64,000 bases of DNA from contig NZ_FNJV01000001.1 of assembly GCF_900103125.1 (NCBI RefSeq), positions 868,001 to 932,000 on the forward strand, given 5' to 3'. Of the stretch, positions 42,980 to 52,115 are shown in pieces. Under the pieces are notes generated by a model. That model had not been told where the DNA came from, ran no database searches, and worked only from the letters and a program-made list of their open reading frames with translations. This DNA comes from Mucilaginibacter sp. OK268 (GTDB lineage: Bacteria; Bacteroidota; Bacteroidia; Sphingobacteriales; Sphingobacteriaceae). The first letter of the stretch is position 1. Every line of letters begins with the position of its first letter. The position numbers were made by a program, and so were the translations under genes.

Positions 42980-44620
42980 ATGAAGAAGCTTTTCATTACC
43001 TCGTTCATTATCATATTTGCCGCGCTCATTGGGTGGACAATACTATGGAAACCGGCTGCCTGGTCGTTCGTGATCATGGTGCCTATATATGCGGTAGGCT
43101 TTTACGACCTGGTTCAAAAAAAGCACAGCATTGTACGCAATTATCCCGTGTTTGGTCATCTGCGCTTTCTGATGGAAGACCTTCGCCCCAAAATATACCA
43201 GTATTTTATTGAGAGTGATACCAACGGTACGCCCTTTAACCGCCAAAATCGCAGCGTGATATATCAGCGTGCTAAAAAGGTTGATGATACCCGGCCCTTT
43301 GGTACCGAACTGGATGTGTATGAAGATGGCTACGAATGGCTTAACCACAGCATAGCGGCGATTGATCATCATAAGCTTGATCTGTCGCCAAGGGTAAAAG
43401 TTGGTGGCCCCGATTGTAAGCAGCCTTATATGGCCAGTGTTTATAATATATCGGCTATGAGTTTTGGTTCGCTGAGCGAGAACGCGATTCTGGCCCTGAA
43501 CGGCGGCGCCAAATTGGGCAACTTCGCGCATAATACCGGCGAAGGCGGCCTGAGCGATTATCACCTGAAACCCGGCGGAGATATTATCTGGCAAATAGGC
43601 ACCGGCTATTTTAGCTGCCGCCATACCGATGGTACTATTGATTATGATGCTTTTGCCCAGCGCGCCGTATTGCCGCAGGTAAAAATGATCGAAATAAAGT
43701 TATCGCAGGGAGCCAAGCCTGGTCACGGTGGAATATTGCCAGCCGCCAAGGTTACGCCGGAGATTGCGCGGATCAGGCTGGTGGAGATGGGGCAGGATGT
43801 AGTATCGCCGCCATACCATACCGCGTTTAGTGATCCTATTGGTTTAACCCAATTTATCAAAAAGCTGCGTGAGCTATCGGGTGGCAAACCTATCGGCTTT
43901 AAGCTTTGTGTCGGTCATAAGAGTGAGTTCCTGGCGATATGCAAGGCTATGGTGAAAACAGGTATCTATCCCGATTTTATTACCGTGGATGGGGGCGAGG
44001 GTGGTACCGGAGCCGCCCCGCTGGAATTCTCGAACTCGGTAGGTATGCCCCTGCGCGAAGCCCTGGCTTTTATTTATGATGCCTTAACTGGTTTCGACAT
44101 TAAAAAATATATCAAGATCATCGCATCGGGCAAGGTGGCTACCGGGTTCGACCTGGTAAAGAATTTTGCCCTGGGTGCCGATATGTGCAACAGCGCCCGC
44201 GGAATGATGTTTGCCCTGGGCTGTATACAGGCGCTGGAATGTAATATGAACACTTGTCCAACCGGCGTAGCCACACAGGATAAAAGCCTGATGCGCGGCC
44301 TGGTGGTGGACGATAAAAAGGTGCGTGTGGCCAATTTTCATAACCAAACGGTAAGCAGTGCCATACAAATGATAGGTGCGGCCGGCCTGGTAAAACCTTG
44401 CGATCTGCACCGTATGTTCATCTATCGCCGTATTAACCACAGCCAGATACAAACCTACGGGGAGCTGTTCCCCTATATCCCTAAAGGCAGCTTGCTGAAT
44501 ACACCATACCCTTCAAGCTTTGAACTGGATATGGCCATCAGTAACGAGGATAGCTTTGTGCCCGATTACAGCAATGTAACTAATATTGATTACAGCAATG
44601 TGAGTTCATATATGAGTTGA
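42980..44620 (+). CDS. Membrane-anchored FMN-binding glutamate-synthase-like protein
   Basis: The 546-residue protein has an N-terminal pair of hydrophobic helices (ITSFIIIFAALIGWTILW and WSFVIMVPIYAVGFYDLV) and a GltB domain-2-like TIM barrel. Key blocks are MSFGSLSENAILALNGGAKL, VDGGEGGTGAAPLEFSNSVG with flavin-binding residues, and CIQALECNMNTCPTGVATQD with an Fe-S-like Cys cluster. It lacks the N-terminal amidotransferase, so it is not full glutamate synthase. The related archaeal-type proteins may use ammonia or another donor. Monocistronic. Confidence 0.9.
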   Translation: MKKLFITSFIIIFAALIGWTILWKPAAWSFVIMVPIYAVGFYDLVQKKHSIVRNYPVFGHLRFLMEDLRPKIYQYFIESDTNGTPFNRQNRSVIYQRAKKVDDTRPFGTELDVYEDGYEWLNHSIAAIDHHKLDLSPRVKVGGPDCKQPYMASVYNISAMSFGSLSENAILALNGGAKLGNFAHNTGEGGLSDYHLKPGGDIIWQIGTGYFSCRHTDGTIDYDAFAQRAVLPQVKMIEIKLSQGAKPGHGGILPAAKVTPEIARIRLVEMGQDVVSPPYHTAFSDPIGLTQFIKKLRELSGGKPIGFKLCVGHKSEFLAICKAMVKTGIYPDFITVDGGEGGTGAAPLEFSNSVGMPLREALAFIYDALTGFDIKKYIKIIASGKVATGFDLVKNFALGADMCNSARGMMFALGCIQALECNMNTCPTGVATQDKSLMRGLVVDDKKVRVANFHNQTVSSAIQMIGAAGLVKPCDLHRMFIYRRINHSQIQTYGELFPYIPKGSLLNTPYPSSFELDMAISNEDSFVPDYSNVTNIDYSNVSSYMS

Positions 44621-44678
44621 GTGGTGAGTGGTGAGTGTGCATTATGTTAAGGCGGATGCCCCCGGCACAACAACCTTA

Positions 44679-44710
44679 CGCGTCATTGCTTCGTACCTCG
44701 CAATGACGTG
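44679..44710. repeat. CGTCATTGCGA palindrome (compact copy 2)
   Basis: Arms CGTCATTGC and GCAATGACG (44681-44689, 44700-44708) between the convergent glutamate-synthase-like and mgtE genes. Confidence 0.75.
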
Positions 44711-44773
44711 TTAATCTTAATAATCGTCACTCGGCTGGAGCCGAGCGACTGCTGAGCTAACGAGATACCCTCA

Positions 44774-46144
44774 TTACAGCATCACACCCTTCATGATCAT
44801 CACGGCGATGCTAAAGTAAATGATGAGTCCGGTAACGTCCACCAGGGTAGCTACAAACGGGGCAGATGATGTTGCAGGGTCGGCGCCTAGTTTTTTCAGG
44901 ATGAGTGGTAGCATGGAGCCTGCCAATGATCCCCACAATACAACACCAACCAGGGCGCAGCCTACGGTTAAGCCTACCAATATCCAGTGTGGTCCGTAAA
45001 TGGGCGAAAACATGGTCCAGATGTAAATACGCATAAACCCTATTAATCCAAGCGTTAGGCCCAGCATTAAGCCCGACAACAGCTCACGGCGCATTACCCG
45101 CCACCAATCGGTAACCGTAACTTCGCCCAAGGCCATGGCCTGTATAATTAGGGTTGAAGCCTGCGAACCGCTGTTACCGCCACTTGATATAATAAGCGGG
45201 ATAAACAAGGCTAATACCACGGCTTTTTCAATTGATTTTTCAAAAAATCCCATGGCGGTAGCGGTCAGCATTTCGCCCAGGAACAAAATAATAAGCCAGC
45301 CAACCCGCTTTTTAACCAGCCTGAAAAGGTTAATATCCAGGTAAGGTTCGTCCAAAGCTTCGGTACCACCAATTTTCTGGATATCCTCGGTATACTCTTC
45401 GTTGGCTATCCATAAAATATCATCGACAGTTACAATACCAAGCAATATATGCTCATTGTCAACCACAGGCAGGGCCACGCGGTTGTTCATCCTGAATATA
45501 TTGATGGCTTCTTCCTGCGGATCACTGGCGCTGAGGGATATCAGGCGCCCGTCCATCAGGTCGCTTACTTTGGTTTCGGGTTTAACTAATAATATTTCCC
45601 GTATCCTGATATCATCAAGCAGTACGCCGTTTTCATCAATTACATAGATCACATCAATGGTTTCGGAGTTTTTACCGTAGCGGCGGATGTGGGATAATAC
45701 GCGGGTAACATCCCAGTTTTTCTTAACGGCAATATAGTCGGGGGTCATCAGACGCCCAACGCTTTCTTCTTCGTAACCTAATAAAGAGAGCGCCTCTTTG
45801 CGGTCATCGGGCGACAGGTGCAGGATGAGTGTTTTAACGGCATCACCATGTAATTCGCTAAAAAGGGCGGTACGGTCATCGGGAGGCAGCGCGTTGATCA
45901 GATCGGCTACTTTTTGTCCTGATAGCTTTTTGATGATACGTTCCTGGGTAGGCGAATCCAGGATCCGGAAAACGTTAACAGCGCGGTTGAGCGACAGGGT
46001 TTCAATAAATCGGGGGCCATGTTCGGGTAGCTCACCTATCAGTTCTTCAACGTCTGATATGTTTAGGTTGTTCAAATATTCCTTTAATTGTTTATTGTTT
46101 TCCTGCTCCAGCAACAATTCTATTTGTTCAACCATTTCGTTCAT
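44774..46144 (-). CDS. mgtE: Magnesium transporter MgtE
   Basis: The 456-residue protein has the MgtE order: an N-terminal superhelical domain (IGELPEHGPRFIETLSLNRA), two CBS domains (VGRLMTPDYIAVKKNWDVTR and VSDLMDGRLISLSASDPQEE), then five membrane helices with SSGGNSGSQASTLIIQAMAL in the pore region. It is a magnesium-gated Mg2+ channel, usually constitutive and self-regulated by the CBS domains. Divergent from ychF, with 272 bp between them. Confidence 0.94.
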   Translation of the reverse strand: MNEMVEQIELLLEQENNKQLKEYLNNLNISDVEELIGELPEHGPRFIETLSLNRAVNVFRILDSPTQERIIKKLSGQKVADLINALPPDDRTALFSELHGDAVKTLILHLSPDDRKEALSLLGYEEESVGRLMTPDYIAVKKNWDVTRVLSHIRRYGKNSETIDVIYVIDENGVLLDDIRIREILLVKPETKVSDLMDGRLISLSASDPQEEAINIFRMNNRVALPVVDNEHILLGIVTVDDILWIANEEYTEDIQKIGGTEALDEPYLDINLFRLVKKRVGWLIILFLGEMLTATAMGFFEKSIEKAVVLALFIPLIISSGGNSGSQASTLIIQAMALGEVTVTDWWRVMRRELLSGLMLGLTLGLIGFMRIYIWTMFSPIYGPHWILVGLTVGCALVGVVLWGSLAGSMLPLILKKLGADPATSSAPFVATLVDVTGLIIYFSIAVMIMKGVML

Positions 46145-46248
46145 AAAGTTCCCCCTGTTGTTTTACATCTTATTATTAATCTGTTTCGCCTTGTTTTGAC
46201 GTTGGCAAAAGTCGTTTATTTTTTCAAATTATAGGCAAATTTTTGTGT

Positions 46249-46256
46249 TATCTTTG
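46249..46256 (+). promoter_or_regulatory. Probable -7 box of the ychF promoter
   Basis: TATCTTTG matches TAnnTTTG. It lies about 160 bp upstream of the ychF start, which implies a long leader. The -33 element is not clear. Confidence 0.5.
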
Positions 46257-46416
46257 CGCGAATTTTATCGGTAGTCTGAATCAGAATTTCTCACCTGTTG
46301 CTTGTTTTCAAAGGTGTTCAAGAGAGCTTCGCAGTTTTCGGAATTAAAGAATTTTCAGAATTTGACTTTTGGGGTTTAGAATTTAGAGTTTAGAATTTAC
46401 TGTTTTATAATAAAAT

Positions 46417-47520
46417 ATGGGTTTACAATGTGGAATAGTGGGTTTACCAAACGTAGGTAAATCGACACTTTTTAATTGCTTATCAAATGCCAAAGCACAG
46501 GCGGCTAACTTTCCGTTCTGTACTATTGAACCAAACGTAGGCGTAATTACGGTGCCAGATGAGCGCTTAACCAAACTTACCGAAATAGTACAACCCAAAA
46601 GCATTGTACCCAACGTTATTGAAATTGTTGATATAGCAGGTTTGGTAAAAGGCGCCAGCAAAGGCGAGGGCCTGGGTAACCAGTTTTTGGGTAATATACG
46701 TGCTACCAATGCCATTATACACGTACTGCGCTGCTTTGATAATGACAATGTGATACACGTTGACGGTTCTGTTGACCCTATACGCGACAAAGAGATCATT
46801 GATACCGAATTGCAACTGAAGGACTTGGAATCGATAGAGAAAAAGATCCAGAAAGTTGAAAAAATGGCTAAAACCGGTGGCGACAAAGAGGCGAAAAAGA
46901 CCTTTGATGTTTTAACCGTTTACAAAGAGCACCTGCTAACAGGTAAATCGGCCCGTACCGCACCGGTTGCTGAAGAGGATAAAGAATACGTTGAGGACCT
47001 GTGGTTACTTACCGCAAAACCTGTAATGTACGTTTGTAACGTGGATGAAGGTTCGGTAAATACCGGCAATGCTTATGTAGATAGGGTAAAAGAGGCTGTT
47101 AAGGAAGAGAATGCAGAGGTGTTGGTGATATCTGCACAGATAGAATCGGAAATAGCGCAGCTGGAAACTTATGAAGAACGCCAGATGTTTCTGGATGATC
47201 TGGGATTGACAGAATCGGGCGTAAACAAACTGATCAAAGCGGCCTATAAACTGCTTAACCTGGCTACTTACTTTACCGCTGGCGTGCAGGAAGTACGTGC
47301 CTGGACAATTACACAGGGCTTTACAGCGCCGCAGGCTGCAGGCGTGATCCATACCGATTTTGAGAAGGGATTTATCCGTGCTGAGGTGATCAAGTATGAT
47401 GAATTTGTTAAATTTAACGGTTCAGAGGCAGTGATAAAAGAAAACGGAAAGCTGGCCATTGAAGGAAAAACCTATATTGTACAAGACGGCGATATTATGC
47501 ACTTCAGATTTAACGTTTAA
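46417..47520 (+). CDS. ychF: Redox-regulated ATPase YchF
   Basis: The 367-residue Obg-family ATPase starts with the P-loop GLPNVGKST (residues 9-17). A switch region VDIAGLVKGASKGEGLGNQF follows, with a coiled-coil insertion in the middle and a C-terminal TGS domain (ITQGFTAPQAAGVIHTDFEK, then the final beta strand DGDIMHFRFNV). YchF binds ATP rather than GTP and is a universal protein linked to translation and oxidative stress. A secreted SnoaL-like gene follows 36 bp downstream. Confidence 0.95.
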   Translation: MGLQCGIVGLPNVGKSTLFNCLSNAKAQAANFPFCTIEPNVGVITVPDERLTKLTEIVQPKSIVPNVIEIVDIAGLVKGASKGEGLGNQFLGNIRATNAIIHVLRCFDNDNVIHVDGSVDPIRDKEIIDTELQLKDLESIEKKIQKVEKMAKTGGDKEAKKTFDVLTVYKEHLLTGKSARTAPVAEEDKEYVEDLWLLTAKPVMYVCNVDEGSVNTGNAYVDRVKEAVKEENAEVLVISAQIESEIAQLETYEERQMFLDDLGLTESGVNKLIKAAYKLLNLATYFTAGVQEVRAWTITQGFTAPQAAGVIHTDFEKGFIRAEVIKYDEFVKFNGSEAVIKENGKLAIEGKTYIVQDGDIMHFRFNV

Positions 47521-47556
47521 CATTATATTTGTTAAAAACCTAATTTGAAAATCCCT

Positions 47557-48012
47557 ATGAAAAGATCTTTTTTATTAAAAGCCCTGCTATGTTTGGTAGT
47601 AACTTTTGTGCTTCATGTGGAAAAACCTTTTGCTCAAAGCTCAAAACAGATCACAGAGGTAACACAAGCCACCGAACAATTGCGTAAAGCAATGGTCGAC
47701 GCGGATACCCTTACACTTAAAAAATTAGTATCAAGCGAAGTTAGCTATGGTCACTCAACCGGTAAGCTGCAAATTAAAAAAGAATTTATAAGTGATCTCG
47801 CTACCGGCGCCTCAGATTTTGTATCTATCAATCTGACCGATCAAAATATTAATGTGGTAGGTAACACGGCTATTGTAAGGCATATACTTACGGCGGCTAC
47901 CAATGATAAAGGTAAAGGCCCGGGTATTGCAAAGCTGGGTATATTGCTGGTATGGATTAAAAATAAAGGGCAATGGGAATTGCTGGCCCGCCAGGCAGTA
48001 AAATTGCCGTAA
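47557..48012 (+). CDS. Secreted NTF2-fold (DUF4440-like) protein
   Basis: Start at the ATG at 47557; the TTG at 47545 is a weaker choice. A signal peptide (MKRSFLLKALLCLVVTFVLH) is followed by an NTF2-like domain. It contains VTQATEQLRKAMVDADTLTL, then LLVWIKNKGQWELLARQAVK as the last strands. The 151-residue protein may bind a ligand in the cavity of the fold. It is probably periplasmic. It might be co-transcribed with ychF, but the two are not obviously related. Confidence 0.82.
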   Translation: MKRSFLLKALLCLVVTFVLHVEKPFAQSSKQITEVTQATEQLRKAMVDADTLTLKKLVSSEVSYGHSTGKLQIKKEFISDLATGASDFVSINLTDQNINVVGNTAIVRHILTAATNDKGKGPGIAKLGILLVWIKNKGQWELLARQAVKLP

Positions 48013-48013
48013 T

Positions 48014-48172
48014 AAGTCGACAAGTCCATAGTCGATGGTCCATAGTCCATGAAGTCCGCAAGTAAAAAAGTCCGAAAGTTTGGAGAGTGTAACCCTCCAG
48101 GCTTTCGGACTTTCTTTTGATCTTTATGTTTCTATCTTACAGACTTCTGGTCTCTGGACTATCGACTTCCCT
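48014..48172. repeat. Repeat words GTCCATAGTC and GTCCGAAAG/CTTTCGGAC
   Basis: Direct and inverted copies of ATAGTCGATGGTCCATAGTC fill 48014-48055 and 48140-48170, related to 39969-40060. A hairpin GTCCGAAAG...CTTTCGGAC at about 48069-48114 sits between convergent genes and can terminate both. Confidence 0.7.
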
Positions 48173-48173
48173 C

Positions 48174-49604
48174 TTAAACCATAGTTTTTTTCCATTTACC
48201 ACGTTTAAATAGAATATAGGCCCCTAAGGTAAGCCCGACTTCGGCAACGGGGATGGAAATAAAAACACCTGTTGGCCCCATTTCAAAATACTTGGCCAGC
48301 AAGTAAGCAAAAGGGATCTGGAACACCCAGAAGGTGAAAACGTTGATCTTGGTGGGTGTCCAGGTATCTCCGGCACCGTTAAACGCGCTGGTTAAAACCA
48401 TACCCACGCCATAAATAATAAAGCCCCCGCTTAAAATTTGCAAAGAGCGGGTGGCTACTTTTATAACGGCTTTGTCCTCGGTAAAAAACGACGCGAATAA
48501 ATGTCCGCAGGTTAAAAACAAGATGCTTACAATGCCCAGGAACACCATGGTGTATTTAATGGTTTGAAATACCGACTTTTCGGCCCTGTCTACATGGCCT
48601 GCACCCAGGTTTTGCCCTACCAGCGTTGCCGCCGCGTTGCTTAAACCCCAGGCAGGTAACAGGAAGAACATCATTAGCCGCAGGGAGGTTTGATAGCCCG
48701 CTGAGCCGGCTTCGCCGCCGGTGGTAGCTACCAGTTCGGCCAGGAATATCCAGCTGCAACTGGCTACTACAAATTGTAAAATACCTGGTGCGGCGATCTT
48801 GATGATGGCTTTGATCTGCTGCCAGTCGGGCACAAAATAGCTTAAGCGTATTTTCAAGATGTTTTTTCCGTTGAATAAGTTATAAACCTGGTAGCTAACC
48901 CCTAACCCTCTGCCAATAGTAGTGGCAATAGCGGCACCGGTTAAACCAAAAGCCGGGATAGGGCCCAGGCCTCTGATAAAAAGTGGGCATAAGAAACAGT
49001 TTGCTATGTTGGCTATCAATAAACTGCGCATAGCGACTGCGGCATTACCCGCCCCTCTGAAAATACCGTTGATCAGGAATAGCATCACAATAATAATACT
49101 ACCGCCCATCATAATCCGAACAAAATTGGTTCCATGGTCGGCAGTTTCGGCAGAGGCACCCATGATGAGCAGGATATCCCGGGCATGTGTTAACCCTATA
49201 ATGCTGATGGTAAGGTTAATAATTACGGCGATGATAATGGTTTGCATACCGGCTTTTGATGCCGCCTCGGGATTTTTTTCGCCGATACGACGGGCCACTA
49301 CGGCAGTGGCCGCCATGCTCAAACCAATAGCCAGGGAATATATAACGGTTAATACCGACTCTGTTAAACCAACTGTTTGAATGGCAAGGCTACTGTTTTT
49401 CAAATGCCCCACAAAATACAGATCGACTAATGCGAATACCGACTCCATAGCCATTTCCAGCATCATGGGAATGGCTAACAAAATAATGGCTCTTTTAATG
49501 CTGATGGAGGTGAGGTCAACTTCGGCGCCTTTAAGTGATTGCTTTAAAACAGAAAAAAAAGAGGCTATTTTACTTTGGGGTTTGGGTTGAACTGTCTCTA
49601 ACAT
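48174..49604 (-). CDS. MATE-family efflux transporter
   Basis: The 476-residue protein has about 12 membrane helices in two homologous halves. The first half has IPMMLEMAMESVFALVDLYF and the second has PAWGLSNAAATLVGQNLGAG, both characteristic of MATE exporters. These use sodium or proton gradients to expel cationic drugs. An N-terminal cytoplasmic segment of about 40 residues precedes the first helix. No local regulator is adjacent. Confidence 0.9.
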   Translation of the reverse strand: MLETVQPKPQSKIASFFSVLKQSLKGAEVDLTSISIKRAIILLAIPMMLEMAMESVFALVDLYFVGHLKNSSLAIQTVGLTESVLTVIYSLAIGLSMAATAVVARRIGEKNPEAASKAGMQTIIIAVIINLTISIIGLTHARDILLIMGASAETADHGTNFVRIMMGGSIIIVMLFLINGIFRGAGNAAVAMRSLLIANIANCFLCPLFIRGLGPIPAFGLTGAAIATTIGRGLGVSYQVYNLFNGKNILKIRLSYFVPDWQQIKAIIKIAAPGILQFVVASCSWIFLAELVATTGGEAGSAGYQTSLRLMMFFLLPAWGLSNAAATLVGQNLGAGHVDRAEKSVFQTIKYTMVFLGIVSILFLTCGHLFASFFTEDKAVIKVATRSLQILSGGFIIYGVGMVLTSAFNGAGDTWTPTKINVFTFWVFQIPFAYLLAKYFEMGPTGVFISIPVAEVGLTLGAYILFKRGKWKKTMV

Positions 49605-49960
49605 AGGTGTATTGGTTATATGGAATAAAAAGGAATAGATGTTTAACCATCAATATGAAACCTTTTGGTTACAAATATAAGGAAGGCTTTTGTTTAGGCA
49701 AGCATTATTAAAAAATTATAATAGCCCTTACGTTAAAAATGATCAAAACGATACTGTTTGGCTAATAAACAAGTAAATAGATTAGCAATAAATGGGGCTA
49801 AAAATATAAGCTTTGAGGCTGTAAAGGCGTTTTATTGTACAAAATGTTAAAAACGCTTTAATTGGTTAAGAAAGTAGAAAAAATAGCGAATACGCATCTA
49901 AAACCAGGTAAAAATCGTTAAATTAACAACACCAATTAATACCTTATTTGTCTTACTATT
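49605..49960. other. AT-rich intergenic gap
   Basis: These 356 bp separate the divergent MATE gene and a small ORF. I see no repeat, RNA or coding signal; promoters of both genes must be here. Confidence 0.4.
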
Positions 49961-50179
49961 ATGGATACATTAGTTACTTATATGTTCCAGATCACAGTAG
50001 CCTTTATGATCATACAGGTATGTATACCTATTGTGATCATCATTAGAAGCAGGCACCAAAACAAAGCAAAGTATAGCGGCCTAACGCAGCTCGAGGTAGA
50101 AGAAATGGAACATCAGCGTTTTCTCCAGGAGGTAGATGCCATTTTAAATATGAACCATATTTCACATTGCGATGATTGA
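49961..50179 (+). CDS. Small one-helix membrane protein
   Basis: The 72-residue product starts with a hydrophobic helix (YMFQITVAFMIIQVCIPIVI) followed by a charged tail (VEEMEHQRFLQEVDAI). It is not recognised. It is flanked by a terminator 16 bp after its stop and stands directly beside the tRNA-Arg fragment that bounds the DUF262 island. The real gene status is uncertain. Confidence 0.55.
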   Translation: MDTLVTYMFQITVAFMIIQVCIPIVIIIRSRHQNKAKYSGLTQLEVEEMEHQRFLQEVDAILNMNHISHCDD

Positions 50180-50195
50180 GCAATGCGAATAAAAA

Positions 50196-50226
50196 AGCCT
50201 CTTAAAATAATTTTAAGAGGCTTTTG
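50196..50226 (+). terminator. Terminator after the small membrane ORF
   Basis: Perfect twelve-base arms AGCCTCTTAAAA (50196-50207) and complement (50211-50222) with TTTT; its T run forms the start of the flanking tRNA-derived repeat. Confidence 0.85.
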
Positions 50227-50246
50227 TGCTCCCGACGAGATTCGAA
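50222..50246. repeat. Distal 25-bp att-like copy of the tRNA-Arg 3' end
   Basis: It is identical to 52111-52135, comprising TTTTG plus the last 20 bases of the tRNA-Arg (minus-strand) gene. No rest of a tRNA is present, so it is an attachment-site remnant. Confidence 0.9.
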
Positions 50247-50345
50247 TCCGGCAGCGATTGATTGGGGGCGAATTGATTGAAAAAAATGAGATTATTTAAA
50301 AGCTAAATAAAGCCGTCGGAAATTCAGGCGACTTTTTCTATATCA

Positions 50346-51428
50346 TCAATTAGTTGATAGTTTTTTCTTGTTGCGATGACCAGCAGCTGTAGTTTGCTTG
50401 GGCTTTTGAGTTTCAGGCAATCTAATATATTGAGTTTTACTCTTTAAAATATTTTCGACTATTTTCCCCCTATCAATTCTTGATCCTCTATCAGTAGTGG
50501 AGGACAACGTGGCCTTTCTATAAGTATTTACAGTTTTATTTCGAAGGTAATCCTTAGTATCAACTAATGAATAAAAACTTTCAAGCTGTTCGCCTATAGC
50601 TTTTAAATCTAATTCTAACTTATTTTTATAAACAGCTTTATATAATTCTATAATAAGAGTGAATAAATCCGATTTTTTCCAGCCTCTAGATTTATCACTT
50701 AATCCTAATTTTTCAATTTTAATGAAGATATCTTGTAATTCATATGTTAGTTCCTCTTCATATTCAAATTCATCGTTATATCTAAGTAAGTAACTTTCAA
50801 TTTCTTCATCCCTATTAAAATATGTAGATAGTACTGTTATTATTACGTCTAAAGTAAAAACCATATCAGACATTCGCCTAATTTCTGTGATTGTAAAAAC
50901 TCTATGATTTTCAAAAAAGATGTTTTGTGAGATTTTCTCAGCAAATTTTTTGAAGACGCCATCAAATCGAGCATTATGAGTCTCCATTGCATTTAAAGAA
51001 TATTTTGTAGAATTAATTCTTTTAAAAATTTCCTTTATTTCCTCGATTGTCTTTTGTCCTAAATCGCGAGTGACAACTTCGTATTCTAGAAAAGCAACCT
51101 TTTGATCATTTGATAAGTCGGAATATGCAACAATGACATCCTTTAATTTTATTTCAGACGAAGCTATAAAGTATTGATATAATGTAGTAATACGTTGTTG
51201 GCCGTCAACTAACATTTCACTTCCTTCACCAGTATCTGGGTTAACTTTTCCGGCAGCAATATATATCTCAGGAAAAGGATAACCCTCAAGTACTGTTGAA
51301 AGGAATCTTAATTTATCGTCGTTAGTCCAAACTAGCCTTCTTTGGAATTCAGGACGAGGTATTAATATATTGTTTTTTATATCGTTTATTAATACCCTTA
51401 ACTTTCTGTTAGTTGCGCTAGTTTTCAT
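50346..51428 (-). CDS. DUF262 family protein
   Basis: The 360-residue protein belongs to the DUF262/GmrS-N family. It has the region IPRPEFQRRLVWTNDDKLRF near 23-42, the DGQQR motif at 75-79 (shared with ParB/Srx nucleotide-binding folds) and the family block EIFKRINSTKYSLNAMETHN. There is no HNH or DUF1524 domain at the end, unlike in GmrSD. The C-terminal tail is basic. It overlaps by 11 bp the 3' end of the nucleotidyltransferase-like gene, so the two are coupled. Very AT-rich, horizontally acquired. Confidence 0.85.
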   Translation of the reverse strand: MKTSATNRKLRVLINDIKNNILIPRPEFQRRLVWTNDDKLRFLSTVLEGYPFPEIYIAAGKVNPDTGEGSEMLVDGQQRITTLYQYFIASSEIKLKDVIVAYSDLSNDQKVAFLEYEVVTRDLGQKTIEEIKEIFKRINSTKYSLNAMETHNARFDGVFKKFAEKISQNIFFENHRVFTITEIRRMSDMVFTLDVIITVLSTYFNRDEEIESYLLRYNDEFEYEEELTYELQDIFIKIEKLGLSDKSRGWKKSDLFTLIIELYKAVYKNKLELDLKAIGEQLESFYSLVDTKDYLRNKTVNTYRKATLSSTTDRGSRIDRGKIVENILKSKTQYIRLPETQKPKQTTAAGHRNKKKLSTN

Positions 51429-51996
51429 AATCTAGTTTTAATTTTTTAATATTATTTAAGTGGTAACCCTTAAAAAATTCCCAATCCTTATATAATGCTC
51501 CTGTAATTTTATAATTGCCAAATTTGCCCGAAGATGTTAATCTTCGAAAAAACTCCCACCATAATTGGTTAAAGTTAAATTGGTTTGACGGTGGCAATAA
51601 ATCAGGTCTTATCCATCCGTTAAAATGATATTCTTTAAATGTATCGGACGTTTCCCAAATAATTTTTTCTTGATCTAATTGATAAACATTTTTCCAAATA
51701 CTATCAAACAGGACTGAAGACACTATGGCTACATCAATATCTGAACTGTTACTAAATTTTCGAAAAAGTTTTTTGGGAGCTAATGAAAAACCTAATCTTG
51801 CTGAGCCAACGATTAAGACTTGACTTTTATCAATATTGAAATGTTTAGAAACTTGTTTTTTTAGTTCTTCATATTCATTATCAGATACCATAGCACATTT
51901 TCCAGAAGTTATCCATTTTTCAACTATCTTTTCGCTATCAAGAGCTGTTAAATCTTGTTTAAATGTATCGACATTATCTATTGATCTTCTTTTCAA
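51418..51996 (-). CDS. Nucleotidyltransferase-fold protein
   Basis: The 192-residue protein has GSARLGFSLAP (64-74) and SDIDVAIV (85-92), the GS...DxD pattern of the nucleotidyltransferase superfamily with D86 and D88 as metal ligands. The remaining C-terminal part (about 100 residues) is rich in aromatic residues (FNQLWWEFFRRLTSSGKFG) and unfamiliar. It is the first gene of the operon with the DUF262 gene and lies inside the tRNA-bounded segment. It could be an effector, an RNA-modifying enzyme or a regulator. Confidence 0.78.
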   Translation of the reverse strand: MKRRSIDNVDTFKQDLTALDSEKIVEKWITSGKCAMVSDNEYEELKKQVSKHFNIDKSQVLIVGSARLGFSLAPKKLFRKFSNSSDIDVAIVSSVLFDSIWKNVYQLDQEKIIWETSDTFKEYHFNGWIRPDLLPPSNQFNFNQLWWEFFRRLTSSGKFGNYKITGALYKDWEFFKGYHLNNIKKLKLDYEN

Positions 51997-52082
51997 AAAC
52001 TGATATTTAATTTAGGTATTCCTACCGCAATTTATTATAAAATATTAACTTAATCTAATATTCAAATATATAATATTACGAC

Positions 52083-52115
52083 AAAGCCGATAACTTTTCA
52101 GCTATCGGCTTTTTG
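52083..52115 (-). terminator. Hairpin between the island and tRNA-Arg
   Basis: Arms AAAGCCGATA (52084-52093) and TATCGGCTTT (52103-52112) with T/A flanks. It overlaps the start of the proximal flanking repeat. It ends transcription of the tRNA on the minus strand or insulates the island. Confidence 0.7.

Noticed and set aside
43043..43624. 193-codon minus-strand frame opposite the glutamate-synthase-like gene
   Set aside because: It is antisense to a well-supported gene, and its composition is that of a shadow frame.
46145..46416. Magnesium riboswitch upstream of mgtE or a leader element for ychF
   Set aside because: I see no recognisable M-box or other riboswitch core in this gap.
50222..50290. 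Possible second tRNA-Arg gene
   Set aside because: Only the 3' 20 bases of the tRNA are present. Acceptor 5' half, D arm and anticodon arm are missing, so it is an attachment-site copy.
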